64,000 bases of DNA. Source: Eremomyces bilateralis CBS 781.70 (lineage: Eukaryota > Ascomycota > Dothideomycetes > Eremomycetales > Eremomycetaceae). The notes under the pieces are model-generated. The model searched no databases. It had not been told where the DNA came from and was given only the letters and a program-made list of their open reading frames with translations. The position numbers were made by a program, and so were the translations under genes. Location: the NCBI RefSeq assembly GCF_010015585.1, contig NW_022985089.1:301954-365953 (forward strand), in the 5' to 3' direction. This document shows, one piece after another, positions 35,832 to 48,366 of the stretch. How positions within the stretch are numbered: position 1 is the stretch's first letter; the number at the start of each line of letters is the position of its first letter.

Positions 35832-36590
35832 GATGAACAATTGGACTTTTGATAATGGGTATGGGTAAGGATAAAGCGAAGGTCAGGTAACGATGCGTAT
35901 GATAACGATGGACGAAATTGTGCAGATGCAGCTGAAATGCAGTGGAAAGGAGAACAATTGAAAATCACCGATTGAATCTTTGTTGACGTTTGTTGAGACA
36001 GGTCGCAGGGTAAGGTGCGATCCAGGAGTCGGCATGCCGACTTCTCCATACGACCTCGCAGGGAGGAACACCATCCAGCTGAGCTATTAGACAATGTTAA
36101 GAAGTATGGCATAAGAGAGGCGACCTGTGTTGTGGTTATCTGGTTTGACATATCATGCTATATCATGTATAGATAAATCCCCATCAATTGACAAACATTT
36201 GACACGGTTGACGGGAAAACGAGACGAGATTATGTATGTATTTGACTCATGATGTGCTAAAAGAATGCGTACACCAGCGCTGAATATAAAAAAGGCAACT
36301 CCAGAGACTCCACGACTTCCATTTATACCCACAATGAATCGCAATATCAGCGTGAAAGAAGGACGTTGAACTCCATGGTGTCTCGCCGCTATGCTCACCC
36401 CGCAACAAGCAAATCATGATATGGTCGTTATGTTTGACATCATCTGTAGTCATCGCCAAACGAATAGGCTTTCGTATGGGCAGCATGGGGTATCTTCAAA
36501 TCAAAGCATCATCATACCAATCGTCTGCGGTCAAACCTGAATGGTCTCCTGAATGGTCTCCTGAATCATGTGCAACTCAACGCCACATCT
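35832..36590. other. Intergenic
   Basis: Promoter of the MYND gene and 3' flank of the 1,937-residue gene. It contains a tRNA-like fragment that failed folding (see rejected items) and a short tandem repeat at 36537-36566. Confidence 0.55.
36537..36566. repeat. 12-bp tandem repeat, 2.5 copies
   Basis: ctgaatggtctc is repeated at 36537-36548 and 36549-36560, then ctgaat. It lies 25 bp past the stop codon (3' UTR) of the minus-strand 1,937-residue gene. Confidence 0.7.
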
Positions 36591-39500
36591 TCAAGGAATA
36601 CTCTCGATCTCATCTCTCGCTCTCAAATACTTCGTTGCCAGCGAATCACCTCCCTTGCGACTCATCTCCATCCAATGCTGCGCAACGCACATGGTCATCG
36701 GATCGCTTCTCGCGGGATCTTCGCGCTTACGGTCCCTCGCGCTAAGCAGCTCCGATTTGAACACCTTTCCAGGTGGCGTGAGCGGCAAGACGGTTCGGGG
36801 AAGTAGGTCAGGATGAGTGAGGTACAGAATGGCCAACTCTCGCTCTGCAGCAGCGTCTCCTTCTTTGGCGGTAATGATGAGCATGCGTGCTGCATCGGAC
36901 ATCGTGAAACGTGATACTGGATCTGCTGGCTGAGAGGCACTTGAGGGTCCGGAGGCATCGTTGGATACCGGGTGTTCCGTCGAGGCGGGGGGAGAAGCAG
37001 ATGCATTGTTTGCAGTTGCCAGTGTATTGCCAGCGCTAGCAGCTGCGGACGTACGATTTTGAGTGTTTGCTGCCACGATATCGTCCGCGATCTCCACCAT
37101 GAGCCGACAGACGTCCTCTTTGAGTCCAAGCGCAGCGAGCCCGGCGTCCCAAAATGCCTTGCCTTTCGCACTACGATCCAGCTGCTGTGCAGGAACGAAG
37201 GCAGCAATGTATTGCAGGTCGCGAAAAAGCGTTCTGGGTCGAATTTCCGCGTCGCTGAAGAGGTGCTGCATGACTTCAACGATCATATCCATAGATGGAA
37301 TGGAAGATCCACGCTGGGACGGCTCTGGTGAGCGACGGTGACCTGCCTGAGAAGACAACGGGTCTGAACTTCGAAGGGCGGTGGGAGATTTTGGTGAAGT
37401 GACCACGCCATTTGCGGAAGTCGTCATGCTGTGTGAACGACGCTCCGCACAGTTCTGGATGGCCTCCTGGAGATTCTGAGCGGTGGTCACACCAGGCACG
37501 GCTGAGGTCCGGCCAGCCATGCTAAGCTCCCGCGCCCCTGCCGTCACGGTAGCGGCGGCTTGGGTCGACACATTGCCTCTTTCTTGATCTCGTCGCACAC
37601 TGCCAAGCTGCCGCCCTGTCTTTGCCGATAACTGAGCGACAATGAGCTGCTCCAGCTCGTACAGCGCTTCGAGCTTCGCGAAAGGACTTGGGTGCCTCGC
37701 AAATTTAGCCAGGAGCCCGCGGAAAGCGGTCTGGTATGGAAAGTCGTTGGGATCGTCACGCTTGAGCTGTAGTAGGCTTGAAGCTACGACTGCAGATGAC
37801 CGGTTGGCTTCACTCGAGCTGGTCGAGTACTCGCCGGCGGATATAGAGTCGGCTGCCGCGGCATTCGTGCTAGCATGGTGTAATGTTGAAACTGGCGGGG
37901 CAGGATCACTCCGCTCACCCCGCCCGAGCGTTTCCAGTGGATAGCTTCCGCGGTTATGTGAGTGTGTCTCCTGTCTCAACTGCTCGTTCTTGGCTTTTAG
38001 GTTCCGCATGCTCTTCTTCTTCTTCATGCGCCGCTTTTTCCTATCTTCTTCTTCTTTGCGTTGAAGGCATTCTGTGCCTAAATCACCTGAGAACCAGGAG
38101 TCCGTTTCCGCACCGGAATGGAAGACTAGTGAGCCGAGATCCGAGAGGAGGAGACCCGTCAGTGACCTTTTAAGCGTCAAAAGAAACATTCGCTTGCCTT
38201 CATTGAGTGGCGACGCGGGCTTGAGGATGGTCGTCGTGCTCTTCATGGATGAAGATGTTCCCGGCCGACGTCCGGGACCGGACGGAGAGATGGCTGCATC
38301 TTGTTTCGGTGCAAGCGAGAATGGGGACCAAAACGTCACGTTCAAGTCGATGCTGATCGACAGGGATCCCAAGCCAAAATAATCCGGAGAGTCCATCAGA
38401 TGGCCTGTACCCCATTTGCTCGAGTCGATGCTCTGTTGCGATATGTTTGCGGCACTTAAACCTCGGAGACTGCTGGCGGTCTGCGCAGTGCCTGGACGGG
38501 ACTGCGAAGACGATTGCGTCCTGCCAGGAGTAACCAGGCCATCACTGCCATCATCTAGTCCCATTCCAATCATACCCGTCCACCAGTCACCTTTGCCTTT
38601 TCCATCCAAAAGCGCACGATCACGACGGTAGAGTTCGCTGCTCCAAAGGACCGGCCCATCCATGATGCCATCGCCGATGATTTTGTTGACACATTTCTCG
38701 ATTTCCAGGGTGAATCGATGAATGCGTTCTTCACCTTTGCAGAAATTCTCCACGCCCCCTTGTCGAAGCCAGTTCGCTGTCATATCACTTTGCTCATCCG
38801 TAAGCTTGTTCAAGCCACCCTGATCCGGTCCGGCAGCGAGTAGGTCCAGAGTCTGCGCTTCAGTCTTCACGAGAAACTCGTTGCCGGAAGATTGCCTTCC
38901 GAGACCTCGAGCTCGCGCCATGGCGACTGCAGTGAGCCCATGGGAGAATGAGTTCTTGGCCTGGGCGACAGCATCGGTGCCCGAAGCAGGAGCATCACCA
39001 GGCATCAGTGGAACTTGCCCCATGATTCTCAACGCGACCGCCACGTTCCGCGCGTTCTCGTAACCCGCGCTATTCTTCACATCAGTGACATACCACATCT
39101 TGTCACGCAAGTCATTCACGCTTTCCATCATCTCATCGATGCGGCCTTCAAGGCGTTCATCGGCCATAGTGAGCCAGTCGATCCATCGATCGAGGACACG
39201 CATGGTGGTTCCTGCGCGCGCCAATGCTTCCCGTGGTCCTCGCGAGAACATGTGCAGCAATGCAGCATAGTTGTTGCGAGTTAAGGACGACGATGAGATT
39301 GATCGGAGTTGGAGGATGGTATTGTGGTACGTGCTTGCACTGATGTAGTCTGAGCTCAGGGCCGAGGCATGATAGGCCGACTCCAACATGGAGAGCAGAA
39401 GCGAAGGTGGATGTGTACGGTTGTCCGATGGCTCGGGGGTATGACGATGAGCTCCACCAGAATTGGTTCCAGTAGATTGATGGCGGGACGGGGTATATGA

Positions 39501-42500
39501 CTGTGGACCTGATTGAGATTGGTCATGGATCCCACTTGCATGGTAAGGATTCTTCGATCCTTCAATCGATCGACCTCTTGCAGCACTAGCTGTCCTTCCA
39601 GCCGCCTTATGGTCATCATGGTAGACCATTTCTTTGGGCACTTCATATTCTTCAACAAGTCTCGAGATTGCGAGTTTGAGCTCGTGGTAGTCCGCCTCAA
39701 GGTCGACAGCACGTTGACTTGGTCGTATGTGTGAGGTCGGTGGATGTGGATGCATTGAGTTTCGCATCGCGCCATCAACGGCATCCTCCTCGTCTTCCTC
39801 GCTAGTACCTTCTTCATCCTCGCCGTCCACTCCACCAGCCCCTGAGACATTCAGTTCGAGTTCCCGACCATCTTGACTGACAAACAAGACGGTCCATTTT
39901 TCCGCCGCGGGATGGCAAGACCCGAGGCTTCCGATCTGGGCTTGGCTCCCAGACGCAAAAGTAGGAGTGCTCTTGGAAGAGGCCGCGCTGAGAGCGCGGA
40001 GCATTTCTTGGCAAGTGCGTCGAAGGCGTATGCCGTACTCCTCAGATGGTTGCACGTCTCCATCCGGGCTCGTCAAATCTTCACATGAGGACGATGAAGT
40101 CAGGCCGTATGACTCCGTGCTTTGCTTGTGGCCCAGCTCATGAGACCGGCCGCGTGCACCCTGGCCATCATCAAGCAACGGAACACGGCTAATCGCTGTG
40201 GTGTCCGACGTGGCGCTACTGGCAGATGCCGATAGCACCGAGCTGCCATCACCCGGCGTGGATGCTAAAGCAGAAATAGAGTGAGCAGTGGCGTTTGTTG
40301 ACACCGACGATGGGCGAATGGGAACAGGTGCACTAGAAAGAGATGACGCGCCTAAGATGCTGGCGTTCGTCAGGCTGAGTTGGCTGGACGCTTGCTTAAG
40401 CGTGTGCCTGAAGTTGAGGGTAGAACTCGACGACGAAGCTGGACGACGGTTGGGAAACAAGGCATCAACAAGGGTGACAATGTCGGAGGGAGAGACGACG
40501 ATGAACGGCTGCACTTGCATGGTCTCGCGGGCAGGCGATACCACCGATTTGGACGACACTAGGAGGGTCTTTGACGACGCGGTGGGGTATGTATCAAATG
40601 TGGCATGGCCTGTACCGGACCCCTTCCCCAGTTTGAAAATCGACTCAAGCCCATCAATCTTCTCGCGTATCTCCGGGAGGGTAGGCGCTCCGGTCCGTTG
40701 CGAATGGCCTGCAGCGGGCTTGTTGAAGTGCCAGCTGAGCAAATCGTTGGCTTGCTTCTGAACACGCTGAGATATCACCCTGAATATCTGTTGCCTGGCG
40801 TGCTCCGAGACGTGGTAGCCCATCATCATACCGTGAGCTTCGGGCCAGACGATGGCATCGGTCAAGTAATGCAAGAAGAACCATTGCAATACTACATAAT
40901 GACGAATGGCGGCCCGATGACGCTTCTCTGCCCCAGGCAGGGTCGACGAATGCAGCGCTCGAACAATTGCTTGGCCGAGTTCGATGGCACCTTCGGGAAG
41001 ACCCCCGGACGACGAGTCGCTACCGATGAGCTCGAATAGTTTGAGAATAGCAGAGTCGAAGAACTCCTCCGCCCGTATGGTATCCTTGGTATTTACATCC
41101 GTAGAGAACTGTCCTTGTCGGAGGCGTGACCCAGGCTGAGCCTCCTGAAGCAGGAATTGGCCGTCCTCCAGAACGCCCATCAACCAGGCTTCCAGGTTTG
41201 GTTTGGCTCCCCAGTGCCTCATGGCCGCCCATGCGTCTAGGGATAATTCCAAGAATTTGTTCCATCCGTTTTTGTGCTCGACGATAAGCTTGGCACAGGA
41301 GAGTGCCCAAGCATCAGTGCGGAGCTTGTCCTCAGCCGAGTCCGGCGTGGAAGTGGAGCCAAAGATGGTGAACAACAAGGAAGAGAAAGGATCATGCCGA
41401 GCGAAGGAGAGAAGACGTTCTGTTTGACTTGGCCCGGCCTTCGGTGCCGCGGTATTGATGCTGCCAGGTTTTCCATTGGACTTTGGTACATTGGGGCCGG
41501 ACTGGGACGAGAAAACGCTCTCCGCATAGTCAAGCGAGGATCTTGACGACACAAGGTTAAGGAGGTCAGAGTGTGACAGACTGGCCAGACGAGAAGCAAG
41601 GAACGACGGATTCGTCCGAATAGCGGAGAGGAACGTCAGGATATCTTGTCTTATCGACGACGGAAGGGCATGTAGCCATGTCGTTACAAATACCGGCTTC
41701 TTCGGCTCATCTACGGCACTTGCGGTATTCGCTTCATCCTGGATCTGATGTTGCAATTCCAGGTCCAGAAGGGCGAAGCGACGGGTGTCGTCGCAAGAAG
41801 CTCGTACATCATGAAGGGCGTTGTATAGAGTTGCGAAACTCTTCTTGTCATCCGAGCGAAAGTTATCCACGAGGGCGCGGTATGCGAGTCTTCCACAGTT
41901 TACCAAGCGGGCGTTCAAAGCAAAGGCGACCAAGCGACGGTGGAGGCGAGACTTTGCATGGCTCTGGCGATGTTCATGGTGTTTCTGCAGGCGTACAAGG
42001 TAGGCGAGCTCGGCAAGGGATGTACTGGAAGTGGTCACGGCAGATGTTGGTATGCTCTCGGAGGTATATTGGGACGTATCGACCGGGAGAAGACGAAGTA
42101 GACGAGGGGTAACTTGAGGCCTCGATCCCGTAGGAGTCGCGTCGGTAGGGATCGAACGCGGAGTCTCATTGCCATGGTCGGAGATTCTCCCTGCTCTCGT
42201 CATCCTGTATGGTTTGGATTGCGGTGAGCGAGACCGTGCTGGACTCGGAGAACGAAGAACAATCTCTTTGGGCCGACCATGGAGGGCGAGCTCGGGAGGG
42301 GAAGGGGTAAGACTTCTTGAAGAGACATGTGTAATGGTGGGAGATGCAGCTGGAAGGAACAATAGGAAGGTCGGATTAGCATAGGCTCTGCCACATCATC
42401 ATACATTCGCGACGCGCACGGAGATATCGTAGCCGCTCCTCTTTGCCAGCCAGTAAGGGACAACGACGACGCCTTGTACACCAGTGCGCATGGCCACCGT

Positions 42501-42583
42501 CGAGGTCCTAATAGAACCATGTACTTACGTGGAGACGAGTAAGCCGGGGCGGGCGGCGATGAGGAGATTGGTACTCGCTTCAT
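36591..42583 (-). CDS. Large Ser-rich protein (1,937 residues), function unknown, with possible RasGAP-like and Sel1-like segments
   Basis: A short first exon (42583-42529, starting MKRVPISSSPPAPAYSS) joins through a 179-nt intron (gtaagt...ccttccag) to one long exon 42349-36591. The reading frame is otherwise uninterrupted. The N-terminus is Ser/Pro/Arg-rich. Helical folded regions begin near residue 120 (SLAELAYLVRLQKHHEH, RLHRRLVAFALNARLVN). Near 495-550 the run VVLQWFFLHYLTDAIVWPEA followed by a helical stretch resembles the FLRF...PAI...PE region of RasGAP domains; this is tentative. An acidic cluster (DEEGTSEEDEEDAVDG) is near 868, and a KKRRMKKKKSMRNLK basic stretch lies further on. 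The last ~100 residues (SDAARMLIITAKEGDAAAER, WMEMSRKGGDSLATKYL) look Sel1/TPR-like. A GTPase-signalling role would be inference only. Confidence 0.75.
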
Positions 42584-44222
42584 TGTCGTGCGCAGAAAGA
42601 GACGCCGCTAACGTGCGTCCGTAGCGTATCACAGAACCATTGTCGTGGCCGTGTTCCGCTCGCGATGAGGTTCTGCAAGGCGGAGGTTGGACGCGGGGAC
42701 GGTCCACAGTTGTGTCGCGTAGTCGATTCGGGTTCAGAACCGAGTTCTTGAAGCCGTGGTATGTGTCCCGGATTCCAGTGTGGATTCCAGTGTGGATTCC
42801 AGTGTGGATTCCAGTCGCTGCTGGCTTTCCTATTCACTATTATAGAGAGGGTTGGGAAAGCTTTGATTGGCGGAGGAGGGGAGGACGAGAGGTCGGACTT
42901 TCTCGAGTCAATCACAGGAAGAAACGGCGGAGCGGGGTAGAGGAGCGGAGTGGAAAGGGGAGCGGAGTCCGGGATTCTCTCTCTATCTCAACTGCTCTCC
43001 TGAGTCTTGACGAGGCTGCGGCTGCATTGATAAGAACAAGATAGACAGCAAATATGAAGGGAAGCGAGCAGAAAACTGTCCATGTTTCATTTCCCCATTT
43101 CACGATTCCAAGCTCGTCGCAACAGGCCCGTCCGGATGAGTGGCGGAGAATTGACGAAAAGCATGACTTGCAGCATTTTGGACAACGCATCACACTTGGA
43201 ACTGCCAATCAGGACGGAAGCGCATGCATCCAACCTTTCCATCCATGCACCACGTTTCTCTTTTCAGTGTGCTGCAGTGTTGCAGAACAGCTTTCGGACT
43301 CGCGGAACCAATCATCGCATCGCGAGGCCGTTTGAAGCGACGCTCAACCATCGTGGCCGATCCTGCGACCGCTGTTGTCCTGTTGATGTGACGGCTGCGG
43401 AGGGACCAGACAGCGTGGTCCCAGCCTGACCCCGTCTTTTCAATCGCACCGAGAGGCTCAACCAAATTGGTTGAAGTCAGCATCAGCCTCATCCAAACAT
43501 TTCATGTTAGGGTCACCGCAATTGATCATCCTTGCATTGTCGTCTCGCCACACATATCCATACCGTGAGTGCTGAGAATTGGACGATAGGACAAGCAGTG
43601 ACGATTTGCCGTCTGTGTCATGGAATCAACTCATCCTATCCCGTTCAACCGCTCAGCAGCTTCCGGTGAGGATGTAAGGTAGCATCTGACTGCTGAGCTG
43701 GCAGGACGATAAGTAGCCATGCACATGCATGCTTTCGCTGTCAATTCAACTTTGTCCCGACTGGTAGACGCACATTTTCTCTCGTTGACGCTTCGCTCCG
43801 CCGTTTCTTAGTCGCATTATTCTCGCATAAATGCCTCTGGGTCGCACCATCTGAATACAGTCTTGTGGCGGTTTCATATGCTGGCTCCGGCCATTACTGC
43901 ACGCAAAATGCGATGATGGAGCAAATGCGACTTTAACATTGCCTTACCAAGCGTATCATACTCGCAACTACCCGCCGAGCTGATAGCAGCAGAGATACGA
44001 CCTACTAGAAGATATCTGCTCCTATACGGTAGGTTTCTGACATCGAAGCTGAATAGGAAATCGATGCATGACACGCATGTTCCGTCGTCATACACATATA
44101 CTACAAACTTCAGAATATTTTTATGCACTCGAGCAGGTCAGTGAGGTCGATCAGGCCTTCTCCAAGAATACCCCTATACGACCCGGCTTCTGCATCAGGT
44201 CTGAACGGGAGATTTCTCCGCT
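42584..44222. other. Intergenic
   Basis: Promoter region of the 1,937-residue gene and 3' flank of PPX1. It contains the 12-bp tandem array at 42771-42815. Short frames only. Confidence 0.55.
42771..42815. repeat. 12-bp tandem repeat, 3.75 copies
   Basis: gattccagtgtg is repeated perfectly three times and then gattccagt. It lies about 190 bp upstream of the start codon of the 1,937-residue gene, in its 5' leader or promoter. Perfect copies suggest recent expansion and possible length polymorphism. Confidence 0.85.
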
Positions 44223-45639
44223 TCAGGCGTCCTTTAGCAATCCCCTGATGAATGGAGCCACTTGTTTCCGACTCCAGCTGGTATTCCCTTGCATCCAAAC
44301 CTTCATTCCCATGTGTCGTACGGCGGCAGTCATCCTCTCATCAGCCTGCCACGCCTCCAGTTGGAGCTCTTCCGACTTCTCCTGGAACCCGCCCAGTAGG
44401 CTCTGCATCCTCTCTGATATGGCCATGAGCATTAGCTCTCGTCTGAACTGCTTGTGGGTATCTTTGAACGTTGTCATTACCACGAACAGATCCAATCCCC
44501 TCGTCTTGGCGAAGGCTTCTGAAATGTGTGCAAGCGCTTCCATACCCCTTTCGTCGCGTGTCTGTGGACTTGCTCGGTCGATGATCTCGGCCAGCGGCTT
44601 CACCACAGATGCGATGCCAACTTTCCCGTCCTTCTCTTCCCATTCCTTGTAATCTTTCCGGAGCATCTCTTCCGCGGAGAGCCCCTTCAACTCCTTCTTG
44701 ATCCCGTTCACGAGCTTGTGCCACCTGTCCCGGCCATAACGCTCCGAATCCGCCTCGCCCAGCCGCACTCCACGTGTCTCCACTGCCTGGATGACACTCT
44801 CTAGATATCCAACCGCCCACTCGTCCACCTCCTTCACCTTCTCTTTTGCTTTCAGGTTTGTTGTGTCCACCAAGATGCTGGCCATAGCCATCTTCGCCAA
44901 CCCAGCAACGGTCCACGCGTCTTCACCACTCGTCAACCGTGCTTGATCTTCCTCCCATAACCCGCTCTTGACTGCCCAGTCCAACACCAAGCTCCCACAA
45001 TTCCCCGCCATCTCCACGATCCTTGGTTCCGCGTCGTTTGAAACCACACCCTCGTCCACATGGTGGTCGATACACCCGATCACTTTCCCATTGAGTGCTT
45101 TGACCGCGCCTGTCGGGGCATTGTGATCCACTAAGATGAGATCGGGAGGTTCCTGTGCTTCCGCGCGTCCATATGATACAGGGGCTTCCAGATCATCCAG
45201 CGTGATCAAATCATCTACTTCCGCACCCGCGGACTGGAGGACCGGGATAAATTCGGGGCGAAGACGAAGGTCAGCGCGCGGGAGGGGGATGAGCGGGATA
45301 GTTAGAGGATGGGAACCAGGGATCGCGCCTGAGATTTGTGACCGATCCGTCTTTCCGATCGGATAGGAGCGGAGATAGGAGAGCAGAAGCGAGCTGGTCA
45401 AGGTGTCGAGGTCTGCACGCCGGAATCAGCCAGGTTCCAGGAGGCTGGCGACGCTGATGGCAATCAGCATCATAATGTAACGGACCTACTGATTCGTTTC
45501 CCACTACGAACGTCTTCTTTCCCGGTTGGCGGAGAGCGGATTTCGCCAGCCCAAGGAATCGGTGGAGGGAGGGGATGCGCATTGGATCGTCCCCTGGGGC
45601 AGGATCGTTTACTTGACTCTGAGATGTCGACATTCGCAT
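44223..45639 (-). CDS. PPX1: Exopolyphosphatase PPX1 (DHH superfamily)
   Basis: Releases phosphate from the ends of inorganic polyphosphate chains. Exons (minus strand) 45639-45486 and 45412-44223 give 447 residues. The join restores the conserved GNES..DLDTLTSSLLLSYL motif that binds the first metal. Other signature parts: LILVDHNAPTGAV and GCIDHHVDEGVV (the DHH motif, here DHH in IDHHVDE), NCGSLV, LAKMAMASILVDTTNL, then the DHHA2-type C-terminal domain. Length fits fungal Ppx1 (about 400-450). The donor that keeps the frame is gtccgt rather than the nearby gtaggt, so the first intron end is less certain than the rest. It lies next to PHO89 in the same orientation. Confidence 0.9.
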
Positions 45640-46546
45640 TCGGTTGGCAAAGGCCCCTGCAGAATGAATGCCCTTTGTTCACCTCGTTGAGAATTGTAAT
45701 CTACTAGACTCCTATTGTAATCCCAGGCTGGATTGTTGCATGAAGTATATGCCGTGATGCATTCGTGTTACATCTGGTGTATGCTGTGAGTGCTGTGGCG
45801 ATGTTGAGTTCATCAAATGTTGGCGTGGGAGAGGAAATATGACCCACCTTTCTCGCAACCCCCCCCTGCCGACTGCCAGCTTCTCCTGAATCCACCAGAC
45901 TGCAACTAAGCAACTGGTTTCACTGGATATATTTCTTTACACGTTACAAGATTAAGACTTAATATAGTTCACAAGAATGTTTATGAACACTCATTACGGC
46001 GTACCGCCCAGACTGAGAAATCGGATCGCCAGATCTCGCCTCCATCTTCTGCACGACTGCACCATTACCGTGAACAGGAGACACTGACATAGGCCAGGAC
46101 GAGCTCAGCAAACAGTTTTGGAGACGGTCCCATTCTCTTAGTATTACTATATTCGGCGGTTTGATTTTGGGTTTTGATCAAGCGCGATCGCATGGGAATC
46201 CGATGGATGTGCACCGCTGGTCTTATTATTAGAATATTGGAGATAGGCTCATTGAAGAGACATGGGCATTCCTTTTGGGACCATAGACGGAGTAAGCCGT
46301 TGCAAATTGGTTGGGATGCACCCTCGGTCGAATTTCACGGGATTCACGAGCGGGTGGTTCCATATGGTTGATCAGGAAAGGTTCCTTAGGTATTGACGTA
46401 TGCTAATACTCCCAGGTGGTATAATAAGAAACTAGTTCCACAACCGTCGAAATGCAACGCTATGGCTGTTTTCAATGAGTGTGGGGGCCGATGTGACAGC
46501 ACTTTGGTACTGTAATGCTAGATACGGAAGAAATGGGTGAAGCTAC
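45640..46546. other. Intergenic between PPX1 and PHO89
   Basis: PPX1 promoter and PHO89 3' flank; 907 bp with no supportable gene. Confidence 0.6.
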
Positions 46547-48366
46547 TTATTGGCTCGCGTATCCCCATCGTGGTGCATTGATGATGATCCCCATCAAGCA
46601 TCCTGAGATGATTGCAGTGACGGGAAGCGTGATGAACCAACCACCGTAGATCCAAGCAACCTGGCTTTCCGTTAGTTCCGGCTCTCGAAGATAACGGAAT
46701 GGTGCAGTTGGACTTACCATGCGCCAGTTGATGGTTCGCCAGTCACCGTTGCAGAGGCCGACACCGACCGTGGCACCCGTGATGCACTGAGTCGTGGAAA
46801 CGGGGAGCTTGAGACGAGTGGCCATGATGATGGTGACGGCGGAGCCCAACTCCATGGAGAAACCACGAGATGGGGACATGAGCGTCAGCCTGTTACCCAA
46901 GTTGCGCATGATGTTGTATCCGTAGGTCCAGAGACCGATGACGATGCCAGCACCACCGAAAGCCAGAATCCAGGTGGGAACCGGGACGGAGCTCTTCTGC
47001 TGACCCGTGCTCCAGATGAGGTAGATGGTGGCATAGGGGCCGATGGCGTTCGAGACGTCGTTGGCACCATGGGTGAAAGAGGCGGCAGTGGCAGTGAGGA
47101 TCTGGAGGAAAGAGTAGAGATACTCGGCGCGGTTGTCGTAGTGCTCAGAGCGTGCGTGGGCCTCTTCAATGTCGCCAGAGAGAATGTCACGCTTCTTCTG
47201 CATGCTCACAACGTCTTTCTCGACACCACGGAAGAACCACCGTTTGGCATACCAGAAAGCGACTTTGGGATTGGAGATGGGGCCTTCAGGACGGGTGGAG
47301 ACGCTCTCTTCGAGATCTGTGAATGAGTGTTGTTGAGCGTGAGGGACATCTGACGCGCTGTCAGTCGTGGTGATAGCGGTACCCTTCTCGACGTCGCCAG
47401 CAGCGGCAGCGTCTTCAGTACGTTTCGCGTCCAACTCCTCTCTGGTTAGGTGGCCTCGATAGTAGTTCTGGATGCCGGAGTCCACCATGCCTTCCGGAGC
47501 AGCGGGGATCTCACCGCGGCGGAGAAGGAGAGGGCCCAAAGGGATATGCCAGGGGCGAAGCTGCCAGTCACCCTTGATGACCTTGCGGTAAAGGTATGGG
47601 AGGAGGAAGACGATGACAAGGAGAGCGATACCAGCGCCGACGCCGACGATGACACCGGCCACACCACCATCGCTAAGTTCGATCTTGCTGGAAGCACCCT
47701 TCCAGACGATCAACATGGCAATGAGCGAGCCAGTGATGAAAAAATAGATGGGGATCGAGAAAAAGGCGTTCCGGACAGGATTGCTCCGTCGCATGACTCC
47801 ATACTTAGTGAGCAAGAAGATGATGGCACCGAAAACTCCAGCAAGACCCGGGGCAATGCCCCAAGCGGCGAACACCTGAGCGACGCCTTTCCAGCCCCAG
47901 GAAACCCTTGAAGCACCGACTGACGCGACGCCCATACCGATAACTCCACCCATGATCGAGTGAGTGGTGGAGACGGGAAGACCCAACTTCGTAGCCAAGG
48001 TGAGATAGGTTGACGATGCAATAACCTAGGTACTGTCAGTGCTTGTCCGCATGGCCCGTTTTCTCGAAGGAAATGACTTACAGTGCAAACCATACCGAGC
48101 ATCAGCAGGGCTGGGTTCGCATCGAACAGCTTCGGGTCGATGATCTTGGTTCGGATGGTTTCGGCGACACGAGCGCCGACGGCCACAGAGCCCACGAATT
48201 CCATGACGCTCGCGATGCACATCGCTTGCTTCATGGTCAAGGAGCGCGAAGACACGGAGGTGGCGAAGGAGTTAGCAACATCATTGGCGCCAATGTTCCA
48301 CGCGTCGAGGAACGCGAATATGGTGCCGATGGCGAAGAGGTAGTCAAATTGGTGGAGGATCGGCAT
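46547..48366 (-). CDS. PHO89: Phosphate permease of the PiT family (PHO89/PHO-4 type)
   Basis: Plasma-membrane phosphate symporter, sodium-coupled in characterised fungal members. Exons (minus strand) 48366-48082, 48025-46718 and 46660-46547 give 568 residues. Both signature repeats are present: DAWNIGANDVANSFATSVSS near the N-terminus and ASFTHGANDVSNAIGPYATI in the second half. LPVSTTHSIMGGVIG and LPVSTTQCITGATVG form the second repeated pair. About 11-12 hydrophobic helices flank a ~200-residue hydrophilic loop rich in Glu, Asp and Ser. The second intron (46661-46717, 57 nt, gtaagt...agccag) has no stop and is a multiple of three, so unspliced message would add 19 residues. Two CACGTG boxes far upstream fit phosphate-starvation control. 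Confidence 0.94.

Noticed and set aside
36015-36100. tRNA-like sequence on the minus strand with an A-box-like tagctcagctgg and a near-B-box ggatcgcacc
   Set aside because: Acceptor, D and T stems do not pair (T-stem cctgg against cttac), and the A-to-B distance is too long. At most a decayed tRNA fragment.
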